Shown here one piece after another: positions 1 to 7,450 of a stretch of 64,000 nt of DNA (positions are counted from its first letter, which is position 1; the number at the start of each line of letters is the position of its first letter). This stretch comes from Pseudoalteromonas sp. T1lg88 (lineage in GTDB: Bacteria; Pseudomonadota; Gammaproteobacteria; Enterobacterales; Alteromonadaceae), in contig NZ_PQCF01000006.1 of the NCBI RefSeq assembly GCF_002964765.1, forward strand, positions 1 to 64,000, written 5' to 3'. The notes below the pieces were generated by a model. It was not told where the DNA came from, did not search any database, and was given only the letters and a program-made list of their open reading frames with translations. The translations under genes and the position numbers were made by a program.

Positions 1-60
1 CGACGTCACTCTGCGTTAGGCTATCTCAGCCCGCTGGAGTATGAGCAACGGTTTGCGTAA
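1..60 (+). CDS. IS3-family transposase OrfB, C-terminal fragment
   Basis: Frame 1 from the window edge reads RRHSALGYLSPLEYEQRFA and stops at 58-60. The RRHSxLGYLSPxEYE ending is the characteristic C-terminus of the DDE integrase (OrfB) of IS3-family elements, just downstream of the catalytic glutamate region. Only the tail is visible, so whether the transposase is intact cannot be judged. It would catalyse transposition of the element whose right end is at about 65-90. Confidence 0.85.
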   Translation, partial: RRHSALGYLSPLEYEQRFA

Positions 61-90
61 TAACCTGTCTACTTTTGATGGGGAAGACCA
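1..90 (+). mobile_element. Right end of an IS3-family insertion sequence
   Basis: The first 60 bases encode the last 19 codons of a transposase (next entry). They are followed at 65-90 by a short tail matching the style of IS3-family terminal inverted repeats: a CTGTCTAC start, an internal GATGGGGAAG and a CA-3' end at 89-90. The other end of the element lies outside the window. The IS abuts the first integron cassette directly, so it probably inserted into a cassette array. The exact boundary at 90 is inferred, because the left repeat and target duplication cannot be seen. Confidence 0.7.
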
Positions 91-108
91 GTGTATAGAA
101 AGGTTTGG

Positions 109-483
109 ATGTTGAAGTCACTATTTTTATCATTAGCTTTTAGAGAAATTAATAAAGGCGGATCTCGCTTTTATTCTTCTATTTCGGCTTCAACGACATT
201 GTCATTCTTTCTACTTCTTAACTTATGGTCAGTGCTATTGTTTAGTGAATATCTATTTGGCGGTATATTTACTAATTTGAATAACTTCTTGTTTAGTAAG
301 CAACATTATATTGCTACTGTAATAATTACGTTTTTTGCTGTTATGGCAATTATCCATCAGCGGTTTCGAAAGCTGGACTTAGCTTTATTAGCCAAACAGT
401 ATCAAATTAGTATAGGTAAATTTGTTGCTTATAGTGTTATTAGCGGCATTGTATTTATATGTGCATTATTGGTGGGCGTGTAA
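109..483 (+). CDS. Small membrane protein carried on an integron gene cassette
   Basis: An AT-rich reading frame of 124 codons from the ATG at 109. An in-frame GTG at 91 is possible, but AGAAAGG at 97-103 is a well-spaced ribosome site for 109. The protein has about three hydrophobic stretches (roughly residues 27-47, 68-85 and 106-122) and a basic patch (HQRFRK) between the second and third, so it is probably an inner-membrane protein. I do not recognise a family. It ends four bases before an attC-like site, the usual layout of a cassette with one gene in the forward orientation. Base composition is clearly richer in A and T than the core genes to the right, which fits acquired DNA. Confidence 0.6.
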   Translation: MLKSLFLSLAFREINKGGSRFYSSISASTTLSFFLLLNLWSVLLFSEYLFGGIFTNLNNFLFSKQHYIATVIITFFAVMAIIHQRFRKLDLALLAKQYQISIGKFVAYSVISGIVFICALLVGV

Positions 484-486
484 ATA

Positions 487-588
487 CACCTAACAAGAAA
501 ATAAAGCGGGACTGCTAACAGTTTGCTCGGTTCCGCTCCGCTTCACATTTTAGCAAACTATTAATCAGCCCCTTATTTGGGCGTTATA
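487..588 (+). repeat. attC site 1 (integron cassette recombination site)
   Basis: The site starts with an R''-type box ACCTAAC (488-494) and ends with GGGCGTTA (579-586). Inside, GGGACTG (508-514) pairs with CAGCCCC (566-572), and AGTTTGCT near 519 pairs with TAGCAAACT near 551, giving the imperfect palindrome expected of an attC folded as a single strand. Length (about 100 bp), the inner GGGACTG/CAGCCCC boxes and the terminal TTTGGGCGTTA resemble attC sites of marine Vibrio, Shewanella and Pseudoalteromonas integrons. The boxes are seen in the sequence. Recombination activity is inferred. Confidence 0.8.
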
Positions 589-611
589 TTCTTTCAAGAA
601 CGGAGCCATGA

Positions 612-1187
612 ATGGAATACACTGCTGATTATTTTCTAAAGGAAATATATGACCTTGAGGCTTCGGGTATGCTTTCTGACTTGGCGCTAAGCCCAAGTCT
701 TTTTACTCATTTCATTGCATTTGATGAAAGTGACAATAAAAGAGCAATAAAGTACATAATTTCGGTTCTTGATGAATGCTATAAGGCAGGGCATTTACGC
801 ATAGCAATTTCCCACAATGATCAAGAGCTATTCGGTTACGCTATGCTCTTTGTTCATCCGGACCCCAAGTTTCCAAAGTATCTTCATAAAATATATGTAA
901 AAGAAGAACTTCGTGGTCATGGTATAGGCGGGCAAATACTTGGGTCACTATCAGAAAGTGAACCTAAGATTTGTCTCATTTGTCCGTCAGAAAAAGTGGA
1001 GTTTTACGAAAAATATGGATTTCACTATACACAGCCTTTTGAAGTTCCTAAAGACAATAACTTTCTTTTGTCTAAAGGCTTGTATTCTGGGCTGTGTGTC
1101 ATGAACAACCATAATGACACACTGGGTGCGCCTATATTTTTCCTCAATGATAACGACATTAAAAATATTGTTGGCATACAAATATAA
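612..1187 (+). CDS. GNAT-family N-acetyltransferase on an integron cassette
   Basis: A 191-residue protein. The central part contains a beta-strand then VKEELRGHGIGGQIL (about residues 97-111), the acetyl-CoA pyrophosphate-binding motif A (R/Q-x-x-G-x-G/A) of GNAT acetyltransferases, and EKVEFYEKYGFHY further on is the usual C-terminal EFYEKxGF segment. It would move an acetyl group from acetyl-CoA to an amine; the substrate cannot be told. The ATG at 612 is preceded by GGAG at 602-605; an overlapping ATG at 608 is out of frame. The gene is bracketed by two attC-like sites, so it is a mobile cassette. GNAT genes are common cassette cargo. Base composition is AT-rich compared with the chromosome core. 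Confidence 0.8.
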   Translation: MEYTADYFLKEIYDLEASGMLSDLALSPSLFTHFIAFDESDNKRAIKYIISVLDECYKAGHLRIAISHNDQELFGYAMLFVHPDPKFPKYLHKIYVKEELRGHGIGGQILGSLSESEPKICLICPSEKVEFYEKYGFHYTQPFEVPKDNNFLLSKGLYSGLCVMNNHNDTLGAPIFFLNDNDIKNIVGIQI

Positions 1188-1266
1188 CAAGGCGGTGTTG
1201 TCGCCTTCGGCTGGGACTGCCATTCCGCTGGCGCTCCATGTCAGCCCCAAACCGTGGCGTTACCGA
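1182..1266 (+). repeat. attC site 2 (shorter, follows the GNAT cassette)
   Basis: TATAACAAG (1183-1191) overlaps the stop codon of the acetyltransferase, and GTGGCGTTACC (1254-1264) closes the site. Between them GGGACTGCCAT (1213-1223) pairs imperfectly with ATGTCAGCCCC (1238-1248), the same inner boxes as in attC site 1. At about 80 bp it is shorter than the first site but still within the normal range. The shared L boxes and matching orientation make two consecutive cassettes the simplest reading. Confidence 0.7.
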
Positions 1267-1273
1267 ATAAATA

Positions 1274-1307
1274 CTCTAACGTGTTTTTGTCCAAAAACGC
1301 GCTAGAG
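1274..1307. repeat. Inverted repeat downstream of attC site 2
   Basis: CTCTAACGTGTTTTT (1274-1288) is followed, after a GTCC loop, by AAAAACGCGCTAGAG (1293-1307). This gives a 15-bp stem with two mismatches. The hairpin has no T-tract after the stem, so it is not an obvious terminator. It could be part of the next cassette boundary or a remnant of a further element. The stretch from 1308 to 1401 shows no gene. Confidence 0.5.
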
Positions 1308-1401
1308 TGGTCGTCCGTTCTTCGCTCTAAGCCGAACTTGATGTTCAATGAACAGCTAAGCATACGCTACCTAAAATGCTAATAAAGTCATTTTCTTATA
1401 C

Positions 1402-2331
1402 TTAATTATTCTCAAAGCTCATTTGAATTAACGGCTTTGCTTTTTCAATGTCTTGCTCTGTGCGTATCAGCACTTCTAGGTCACCGGTACCCCAATGGCC
1501 CGTGTTGGTAACGTCTCGGGTAAAGCCTTCTTCCAGTTCAATACTAGCTGGCTGTACTTTCAGGTACATAACGATTCGCTCGTCTTTCTTCTGTGGCAGT
1601 ACATGAAAGCTAACGAAGTTTTTAATGCGCTTAAATGCGGTGTAGAGCTTCAGCTCTTTACGCTGTGCATCATCACCTAAAGACTCGCAAAAATCACATA
1701 GTTCGTCGTAGAGCTTGAGCAGCTTATCGCTTGAAGTTTCAAGCATGGCCTTATGGCTTTTATCTTGGCTTGTTGCTTTTAAGCTTTTGGGCTGGTGGCT
1801 TACTTTAACGGTGCCGGTGGCCTTGGTCGTTTGGGTATTTACTAACTCCAGCATAAGCAGATCCGCGCCAAAATACTTGTAGCGCATTAGCTCTATGTTC
1901 TTATCTATCTGCTTGATGGCATGTTCGTCATACTTGGTAAAATCGCTGGCAATGCAGATAAGACGTGCACCTTCCCACTCTACCGCTTCGGCTACGTCAT
2001 GGGTTAGCTCTTTCATTACCAGTAATTGAAACTCGGCTTTGTGATCCAACAGCCAATCATAATAAAACAGGCCTTGGTTTATCACATTTTCATTGGTATG
2101 GCGCTTGTATTCAATGATCACGGGGCAACCGTTTTCATCTAACCCCAGCGAGTCAATACGCCCACCGTTAGAGGTACTGAACTCCGTTGCCAGAAATCGG
2201 ACTCCGAGAAAGGTGTCCATATGTTGCTCAACCAGTTGCTGAAGGTCTTTTTCGAGTTTTGCCGCTTGGCTTGGCAATTCCACTACCTGACTTTGGTTGC
2301 CACCAAGCTGAAATAATTTGATATCACTCAA
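1402..2331 (-). CDS. NucS-like / DUF5655-type protein (PD-(D/E)XK nuclease-like fold)
   Basis: A 309-residue soluble protein. The N-terminal half carries GRIDSLGLDENGCPVIIEYK (about residues 57-76), matching the D-x(n)-E-x-K core of PD-(D/E)XK nucleases of the NucS/DUF91 type. LICIASDF (about residues 124-131) follows as a further core strand. The C-terminal part (about 200-305), with KLYTAFKRIKNFVSF, resembles the DUF5655 domain often fused to it. Family knowledge points to nucleic-acid cleavage or a restriction/repair-like role, but no activity is established for this architecture. It is transcribed toward the cassette array and stands alone. It could be a cargo gene of the neighbouring mobile DNA or a third cassette in reverse orientation. 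Confidence 0.65.
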   Translation of the reverse strand: MSDIKLFQLGGNQSQVVELPSQAAKLEKDLQQLVEQHMDTFLGVRFLATEFSTSNGGRIDSLGLDENGCPVIIEYKRHTNENVINQGLFYYDWLLDHKAEFQLLVMKELTHDVAEAVEWEGARLICIASDFTKYDEHAIKQIDKNIELMRYKYFGADLLMLELVNTQTTKATGTVKVSHQPKSLKATSQDKSHKAMLETSSDKLLKLYDELCDFCESLGDDAQRKELKLYTAFKRIKNFVSFHVLPQKKDERIVMYLKVQPASIELEEGFTRDVTNTGHWGTGDLEVLIRTEQDIEKAKPLIQMSFENN

Positions 2332-2699
2332 CGTTCTTCTTCCCTATGCCTTGGCGCTACTACCCACTTTATTTGACAAAAAGCTTTAGCCACCTTTGTC
2401 CACAAAGATGGTTGCCCACCAGCGAGTTTTTTTCTACTCAGCCAACTTGACCGCCTACTAATATTACGGGTTTGCAACCCATGCTACAAGCAACAGATTT
2501 CCGCCTAAAGGCCCTTACCTGATGCCCAGAGAGCTAGGCGAAAAAGCAAGCGGCTAATATATATTTGCAATACATATCAAACAGGTAGTGGCCGAAAAAA
2601 ATTTGAAAAAAATTAAATTTTTGACGGAAGAACGCTTTTAGATGTAGATAATAGGTGTTGCCCAAATAAACCTAACTAACAATAAATCGGGGTAACGCC
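2332..2699 (+). other. Intergenic region upstream of the satellite-like element
   Basis: No credible gene is seen in these 368 bases. The right half becomes very AT-rich (runs of A near 2596-2619) and leads into the promoter candidate for the alpA operon. No copy of the tRNA-Leu 3' end, which would mark the far attachment site of the element, was found here. Confidence 0.5.
2621..2650 (+). promoter_or_regulatory. Candidate sigma-70 promoter of the alpA-primase-vapE operon
   Basis: TTGACG at 2621-2626 and TAGATA at 2645-2650 are separated by 18 bases and lie about 50 bases before the AlpA-like start codon. An A-rich stretch just upstream could act as an UP element. Assigned by consensus only. 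Confidence 0.45.
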
Positions 2700-2972
2700 A
2701 TGAAATTACACGCACCTGTAAAGGTAATCAGAAAACCAGAAGTGCTGGAAATATTTGGTTTCAGTAACTCAACAATCTATAACCGCATTAACGCCGGTAT
2801 ATTCCCTTCCCCAATATCACTAGGCGGCTCAGCCAAAGGCTGGTTGCAGCATGAAGTCAACACCGTGCTTGCTGCATACGCCGCCGGGAAATCCACTACA
2901 GAAGTACAAGAGCTAGTTAAGGAGCTAGTGGCGCAGCGCATTGAAATTTTGGATATGGGGGCTGCGAAATGA
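2700..2972 (+). CDS. AlpA-like phage/satellite transcriptional regulator
   Basis: A 90-residue protein with a helix-turn-helix of the MerR/excisionase type: KPEVLEIFGFSNSTIYNRINAGIFPSPISL (about residues 12-41), then a GxxxGWLQHEV turn typical of AlpA (prophage CP4-57 regulator) proteins. AlpA proteins activate integrase or early genes of P4-like and PICI satellites. Here it is the first gene of a three-gene run and overlaps the next gene by four bases (ATGA-type junction at 2969-2972). It probably controls this operon, or excision through the integrase at 6244-7446, by analogy. Confidence 0.8.
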   Translation: MKLHAPVKVIRKPEVLEIFGFSNSTIYNRINAGIFPSPISLGGSAKGWLQHEVNTVLAAYAAGKSTTEVQELVKELVAQRIEILDMGAAK

Positions 2973-3988
2973 AATTTTTGTACGCCAAGAGCGTAAAAGT
3001 AACGGCCAATTTTTCATATATCGACTGGGATGACTTAGTGAAGTATGTTATATCGCCACCGAATATGGGAGCACTATCTCCTGATGATATAAAGAAGAAA
3101 TCCCCCATCATTGTCGGTACAGATGCGCCGAACAAGAAACAAGCAACCATTTCCGCGCACAATAATCTTACCCTACTACGCCTAGATATTGACGATAGTG
3201 AGTTCGATATTGGCGGCGTAAAAGCCATATTGGCTCAGCTGGGAATCACTTCATATATCATTCACACCACGGTCAAGCACCAGTATGGCAACCATGGCAA
3301 TCGCTACCGCGTCTATATACAAATAGCTGCTGGTATACCTTTAAGGTGGTGGGCGCCGATTCAAGCATACCTAGGTAATATATTCCGTGCCGATGACTGC
3401 TCTACTCGTCTTTATCAAGGGATGTATTTACCTGCAAGATACTCAGGTGACTGCTACGAATATGCTGTTGGTGAGGGTGCGCCGTTAACAATTGAAGGGT
3501 CAGAACTATTAAGGGATGCCTTGTTGTTCGAACAAGAGCAAAAAGAGCAGGAGCTCAATTTTAGCAGGAGTATCGCGCCTAAGCCTGCATATGTAGAAAC
3601 CTTGGTAGGTAGCCAAGTCTCTATCATTGATCTTGTAAATAATTCCTACTCTTGGGATTACGTTCTAACCCAGCACGGCTACAAACGCCAAGGTAATGCC
3701 TACTTGCCACCTGAATCATCAAGCGGTAAAGCAGGCGCATATATTCTCACCAGCATGACCGATGGCAAAGAACGGCTGTACTCCCACCATTCAAGTGATC
3801 CGTGCGCTATAGGTCAATGCATTGACCAGTTTGATTTCCTCACTATCCGCGCGTTCGGTGGTGACCCCAAGCTAGCACTGAGAGAACTGGCAAAAAAATT
3901 CCCTGATGTGAATAAACATAACAAAAAAGAATGGGCTATTTCGCAACATAACAAGCGAGTTAGCTCTTCACTTAAGCTAGGAGAATGA
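2969..3988 (+). CDS. Primase-like replication protein of the integrated element
   Basis: A 339-residue protein between an AlpA-like regulator and a VapE helicase, overlapping both genes by four bases. LTLLRLDIDDSEFD (about residues 68-81) supplies an acidic DxDD motif. HTTVKHQYGNHGNRYRVYIQI follows, with a conserved-looking RYRV strand. This pattern resembles archaeo-eukaryotic-type primases of plasmids and satellites (catalytic D-x-D, then a basic strand). The C-terminal region (HHSSDPCAIGQCIDQFDFLTIRAFG) resembles the segment after primase domains in similar elements, where it ends near a VapE-type helicase. I infer a role in initiating element replication; no exact family is recognised. 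Confidence 0.6.
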   Translation: MKFLYAKSVKVTANFSYIDWDDLVKYVISPPNMGALSPDDIKKKSPIIVGTDAPNKKQATISAHNNLTLLRLDIDDSEFDIGGVKAILAQLGITSYIIHTTVKHQYGNHGNRYRVYIQIAAGIPLRWWAPIQAYLGNIFRADDCSTRLYQGMYLPARYSGDCYEYAVGEGAPLTIEGSELLRDALLFEQEQKEQELNFSRSIAPKPAYVETLVGSQVSIIDLVNNSYSWDYVLTQHGYKRQGNAYLPPESSSGKAGAYILTSMTDGKERLYSHHSSDPCAIGQCIDQFDFLTIRAFGGDPKLALRELAKKFPDVNKHNKKEWAISQHNKRVSSSLKLGE

Positions 3989-5289
3989 GTATGAAACTGC
4001 TACCACCGGATAAACCGGTCGAAATCTCTTTACCTGAAAATACAAAAAAGCAATGCCCTGAATATGTGGATTTTAACCACAAAGGCAACCCGTTACCCAC
4101 AAATACTAATTTTCAAGCAATGGTCAAGTTTGTGGGGTTGGAGCTTAGGTTCAATATGATGACCTTTGAACCCGAAATTTATGATACTGATACAGATGTT
4201 CAGAAACAGCTATCTCCAGACCAAATTGAAAGCGATTTACTTTCTCATGCTTCAAGACACAATTTGAACAAGAGCGTAGTAAAAGACCATTTCATAGCAC
4301 TAGCGCAGTATAATAAGTATCACCCAGTAGCTGACTGGTTAGACTCTGGACAATGGGACGGGGAAGAAAGAGTAGAAAAGGTACTCGCATGTTTGAATGC
4401 TCTCAACGAAGAGTACGCAATGACAGTTATGAAGCGGTGGCTTGTTGGCGCCGTGGCTTCGCTTTATGAGCCAAACTTTTCTAGTAAGCTTGTGCCCGTG
4501 CTTCATGGTGATCAATGCTTTAGAAAGACGGCGTTCCTCTCCCGCCTGTGTAATATTTTTGCGAATGCGTTTCTAGAAGGCGCAGAATTAAACCCCGATA
4601 ATAAAGACAGCGTGTTGTCATGTATGAGAGCCTGGTTAACTGAACTTGGTGAGCTTGAGAGGACGAATAAGAATAGCCAAGGCTCGTTAAAGGCGTTTAT
4701 CACCAAAACCACTGATACGGTTCGTCCGCCCTACGCTAAGCGGGATATAAAAAAACCACGTCAATCCCACCTTATTGCCACGGTTAACGGCCTCGGCTTC
4801 CTAAAAGATGACACGGGCTCTAGCCGTTTCTGTGTTATTGAAATGGGAAGCCCAGCGGATATGGATACCTTAAACAAAATTCTTGGCTGGCAATACAATC
4901 CTAGTGGCGCTTTAAGACTGTTGGAACCTGAGCTTTTGAGACAGTTTTGGTTAGAAGTGAAGCACATGTATCAGTCAGGATATGGTTGGAATCTAACTGA
5001 TCAAGAACGTGCGTTCGCTGCAAAGATTAATGACGAATACCAAGATAAAGGCAGTTGGTACGACTATATTCTGGGCGCATATTTATCGACCGACAATGAC
5101 AAATACTTTGACGAATGGCGCAATGCGGCAAGCTTAGTGGATGCAGACCCTAAATTGCAGGCTGTGAATACTAAGGTTATAGGTAAAGCTCTAGCACAAC
5201 TGCACAAAGAAGGTTTCTTAGAGGTTGAAACTCGCAGAGGGGGTGCCAAGTTCTACCGTAAACGTGTTACAAGCTTTGGGGCCAAGTAA
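3985..5289 (+). CDS. VapE-type superfamily 3 helicase/ATPase with an altered Walker A
   Basis: A 434-residue protein of the virulence-associated E family. It has the usual entry motif YHPVADWLDSGQWDGEER (about residues 112-129), a P-loop region GDQCFRKT (175-182), a Walker B-like WLTELGEL and the later RPPYAKRDIKKPRQSHLIATVN block. Family members unwind DNA during replication of satellites, phages and islands. The P-loop has arginine where the consensus GxxxxGKT has its last glycine. That could weaken ATP binding or reflect family drift. It is the third gene of the alpA run. Its last residues lie about 450 bases before the next gene, on the opposite strand. Confidence 0.75.
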   Translation: MSMKLLPPDKPVEISLPENTKKQCPEYVDFNHKGNPLPTNTNFQAMVKFVGLELRFNMMTFEPEIYDTDTDVQKQLSPDQIESDLLSHASRHNLNKSVVKDHFIALAQYNKYHPVADWLDSGQWDGEERVEKVLACLNALNEEYAMTVMKRWLVGAVASLYEPNFSSKLVPVLHGDQCFRKTAFLSRLCNIFANAFLEGAELNPDNKDSVLSCMRAWLTELGELERTNKNSQGSLKAFITKTTDTVRPPYAKRDIKKPRQSHLIATVNGLGFLKDDTGSSRFCVIEMGSPADMDTLNKILGWQYNPSGALRLLEPELLRQFWLEVKHMYQSGYGWNLTDQERAFAAKINDEYQDKGSWYDYILGAYLSTDNDKYFDEWRNAASLVDADPKLQAVNTKVIGKALAQLHKEGFLEVETRRGGAKFYRKRVTSFGAK

Positions 5290-5740
5290 TGCTGGGTAAT
5301 CGGTGAAAGAGATGTCAGGTTTTCTCTCTTTCATCGCTCTTTAACCACATGGTAGGTCTTTAATATCAAAGGGTTCAAGCAAAAATGGTTAAAGGGAGAA
5401 TGAATTTTCTAAACTTTTTATTTATTAAATAGAAAACCAGCTAGGTTAGTAATACAAGCAGTTATTTTTTAAAGTCTCAAGCTCTTCTTTCATCATCCAC
5501 CAGATCCAGCCGATTCACTGCACAACAAAGAATAGGCTATTTGGCTACCTACCCCTTGTTAGGTTCCTTTTCGGGTATCGGTGCCGTGCGGGGTTCGCAG
5601 AGTGCAGAGAGCGGCCACTCAGAATTGAGTATTTACTCTAACTACTTAAGGTCAATAAAACCAATACCAGCTTCGTTTAAAAAACAACCAAGGGCATGGT
5701 AACTAATTGAACACTATCAATACAATTTGTAAACAATAGG
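5290..5740. other. Gene-free stretch between vapE and the DUF3223-like gene
   Basis: No open frame of convincing length or composition is seen in these 451 bases. The segment lies where two convergent transcripts (vapE forward, DUF3223-like gene reverse) meet. No clear terminator hairpin, tRNA or repeat was recognised. It could hold a small RNA, a replication origin or a decayed gene, but nothing in the sequence proves this. Confidence 0.4.
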
Positions 5741-6088
5741 CTAAATAGTACTGTCAGCCACAGATTTGACTGCTTTTTTTATAGAAAATGGCCTTATCTC
5801 ACCATTAGAAAAATGGACTTTAAAACAAGCAGTTGTTGACCAAGAACCATTATTCTGCCGTTTCTCATAAGCAACGATAAAGCCTTCAATCAATCGACCA
5901 TTTAACTCATACCCCGGAGAGTTGTTACAGTAACGCTCATAGAGATCTTTTAACATATCAAATAACTCCCCTTCAGTAATTGGCCCGTCTGGCAACAATT
6001 CCTGCTTTTGACTGTTGAAAAACGCCACGACGTCACCTTGCGTTTCAAACCGTCTCCCTGCTAGCGTTACTGGTTTTGCTTTACCCAT
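5741..6088 (-). CDS. DUF3223-like small protein of the integrated element
   Basis: A 115-residue protein. Its order of elements matches the DUF3223 (DCL-like) pattern: GRRFETQGDVVAFFNS, then a loop with EGELFDMLKDLYERY, then FKVHFSNGEIRPFSIKKAV near the end. That family has been linked to nucleic-acid or RNA-associated roles in organelles, and its bacterial members are often found on mobile DNA. Function here is not known. The gene lies alone between vapE and the integrase, on the integrase strand, which is a typical cargo position for a satellite. Confidence 0.55.
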   Translation of the reverse strand: MGKAKPVTLAGRRFETQGDVVAFFNSQKQELLPDGPITEGELFDMLKDLYERYCNNSPGYELNGRLIEGFIVAYEKRQNNGSWSTTACFKVHFSNGEIRPFSIKKAVKSVADSTI

Positions 6089-6243
6089 ACTTCCGTTCTC
6101 CTAGTCAGAAATTTAATTTCACACGGCTTTAAAGCCTAAGCAAAGATCTTATTACTACGCCCCTTACAATATAAATATTTTCAATTAAAAACAAAAGCAT
6201 AACAACCCTGAAAACGAAGCCAAACGATGCGTACTCAAGATGC

Positions 6244-7446
6244 TTAAATTGTCTTCGACGCCTGTACGATAAAACCAGACCACCACTCCATTATTGGGCG
6301 TCTGCGCTCGATATAATCGGTGCGGTTATATGCTCTACGCACCTCGTTTTTGTCTACATGCGCTAACGATGCTTCAATAAGGTCAGCGTCTAGTCCTCGC
6401 TCATTCATTGCCGTACTGGCAATGGAACGCATACCATGCGCCACCAGCCTGTTTTTAAAGCCCATCCTTTTTAATGCAGCATTGGCTGTTTGCGGGTTGC
6501 TGGGTTCGTTAGGATGGCGATCACTTGGAAACACATATTCACGGTGGCCACTGATAGGCTTCATCCTCTCAAGAATCTTAATAGCCGACAGGGTTAGTGG
6601 CACTATATGTTCGCGTTTCATTTTCATACGTTCAGCGGGAATGACCCAAACACGATTATCAAAATCTATCTCTTCCCACTTTACTCCAGCTGCCTCACTT
6701 GCCCGTGTGATTGTATGAAGTTGCCACTCAATTAGGCACCTTGTAGTTATCTTAATACTGGCATAAGCAAGCGTATTCATAAGCTCTGGCAGCTCACTCG
6801 GCTTGAGCGCTGGAAGGTTCTTCTGCTTTGGGGTTTCAAACGCCGCTTTAATCCCCGCTAGTGGGTTATGATGGATGACCCCCGTATTTACGGCAAAAAC
6901 CATCACTTCATTTAGGTGGCGGATAACCTTATTTGTTGTTTCCAAGCTCCCTTTTGCAGCTAATGGCTTTAAAACTGCGATGGTTTCCGGGGCATTGATT
7001 TGGGAAATCGGGTGATTGGCTAGTTTAGGAAACACATGATTTTGAAAATTGCGCCATAGGCTGGTCGCCGTACTTTCTGCGATTCGCGTCTTTTTAACTT
7101 CAAACCATGTTTGCGCCACTGACATTAACGTAGTTTCAAGCTCAAGCTTGTCAGCTCGCTGTTGCTGCTCCTTCTCTAACTTAGGGTCTTTACCATCAGC
7201 CAGTAGTTCCCGCGCCGCTATTTTGCGTTTTCGCGCATCGGCTAATGATACTTCGGGGTAACTGCCCAAGCTTAAAGAGGATCTCGCTTTTGAAATTGGC
7301 TTATAGTAATCAAGTAACCACTGTTTAGAGCCGTTCGGCATGACACGTAACTGCAAACCTTCACCATCGGCCAGCTTGTAAAGCTTGTCCCGTGGCCTAG
7401 CCTGTTTTACTTGGGTATTCGTAAGCGGGGTGACGATTTTAGCCAT
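6244..7446 (-). CDS. P4-type tyrosine integrase
   Basis: A 400-residue recombinase. The N-terminus is the DUF4102-type arm-binding domain (LADGEGLQLRVMPNGSKQW; LSLGSYPEVSLADARKR). A SAM-like core-binding domain follows, then the catalytic domain with R248 (ITRASE), H337 and R340 (HGMR), H363 (LAHVD) and the nucleophile Y373 (AYNRTD). All key residues are present, so it looks functional. The ATG at 7446 is chosen over an upstream TTG at 7476. It integrates and excises the element, and its position beside tRNA-Leu(CAA) suggests that tRNA as target. Two tandem 12-bp repeats sit just upstream of its start (see the repeat entry). Confidence 0.9.
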   Translation of the reverse strand: MAKIVTPLTNTQVKQARPRDKLYKLADGEGLQLRVMPNGSKQWLLDYYKPISKARSSLSLGSYPEVSLADARKRKIAARELLADGKDPKLEKEQQQRADKLELETTLMSVAQTWFEVKKTRIAESTATSLWRNFQNHVFPKLANHPISQINAPETIAVLKPLAAKGSLETTNKVIRHLNEVMVFAVNTGVIHHNPLAGIKAAFETPKQKNLPALKPSELPELMNTLAYASIKITTRCLIEWQLHTITRASEAAGVKWEEIDFDNRVWVIPAERMKMKREHIVPLTLSAIKILERMKPISGHREYVFPSDRHPNEPSNPQTANAALKRMGFKNRLVAHGMRSIASTAMNERGLDADLIEASLAHVDKNEVRRAYNRTDYIERRRPIMEWWSGFIVQASKTI

Positions 7447-7450
7447 AGTA

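Noticed and set aside
2332..6243. Copy of the tRNA-Leu 3' end as the far attachment site of the satellite-like element
   Set aside because: Looked for TGGTACCAGTGGGCGG and close variants on both strands; GGTACC at about 1488 is followed by unrelated bases and no convincing copy was seen.
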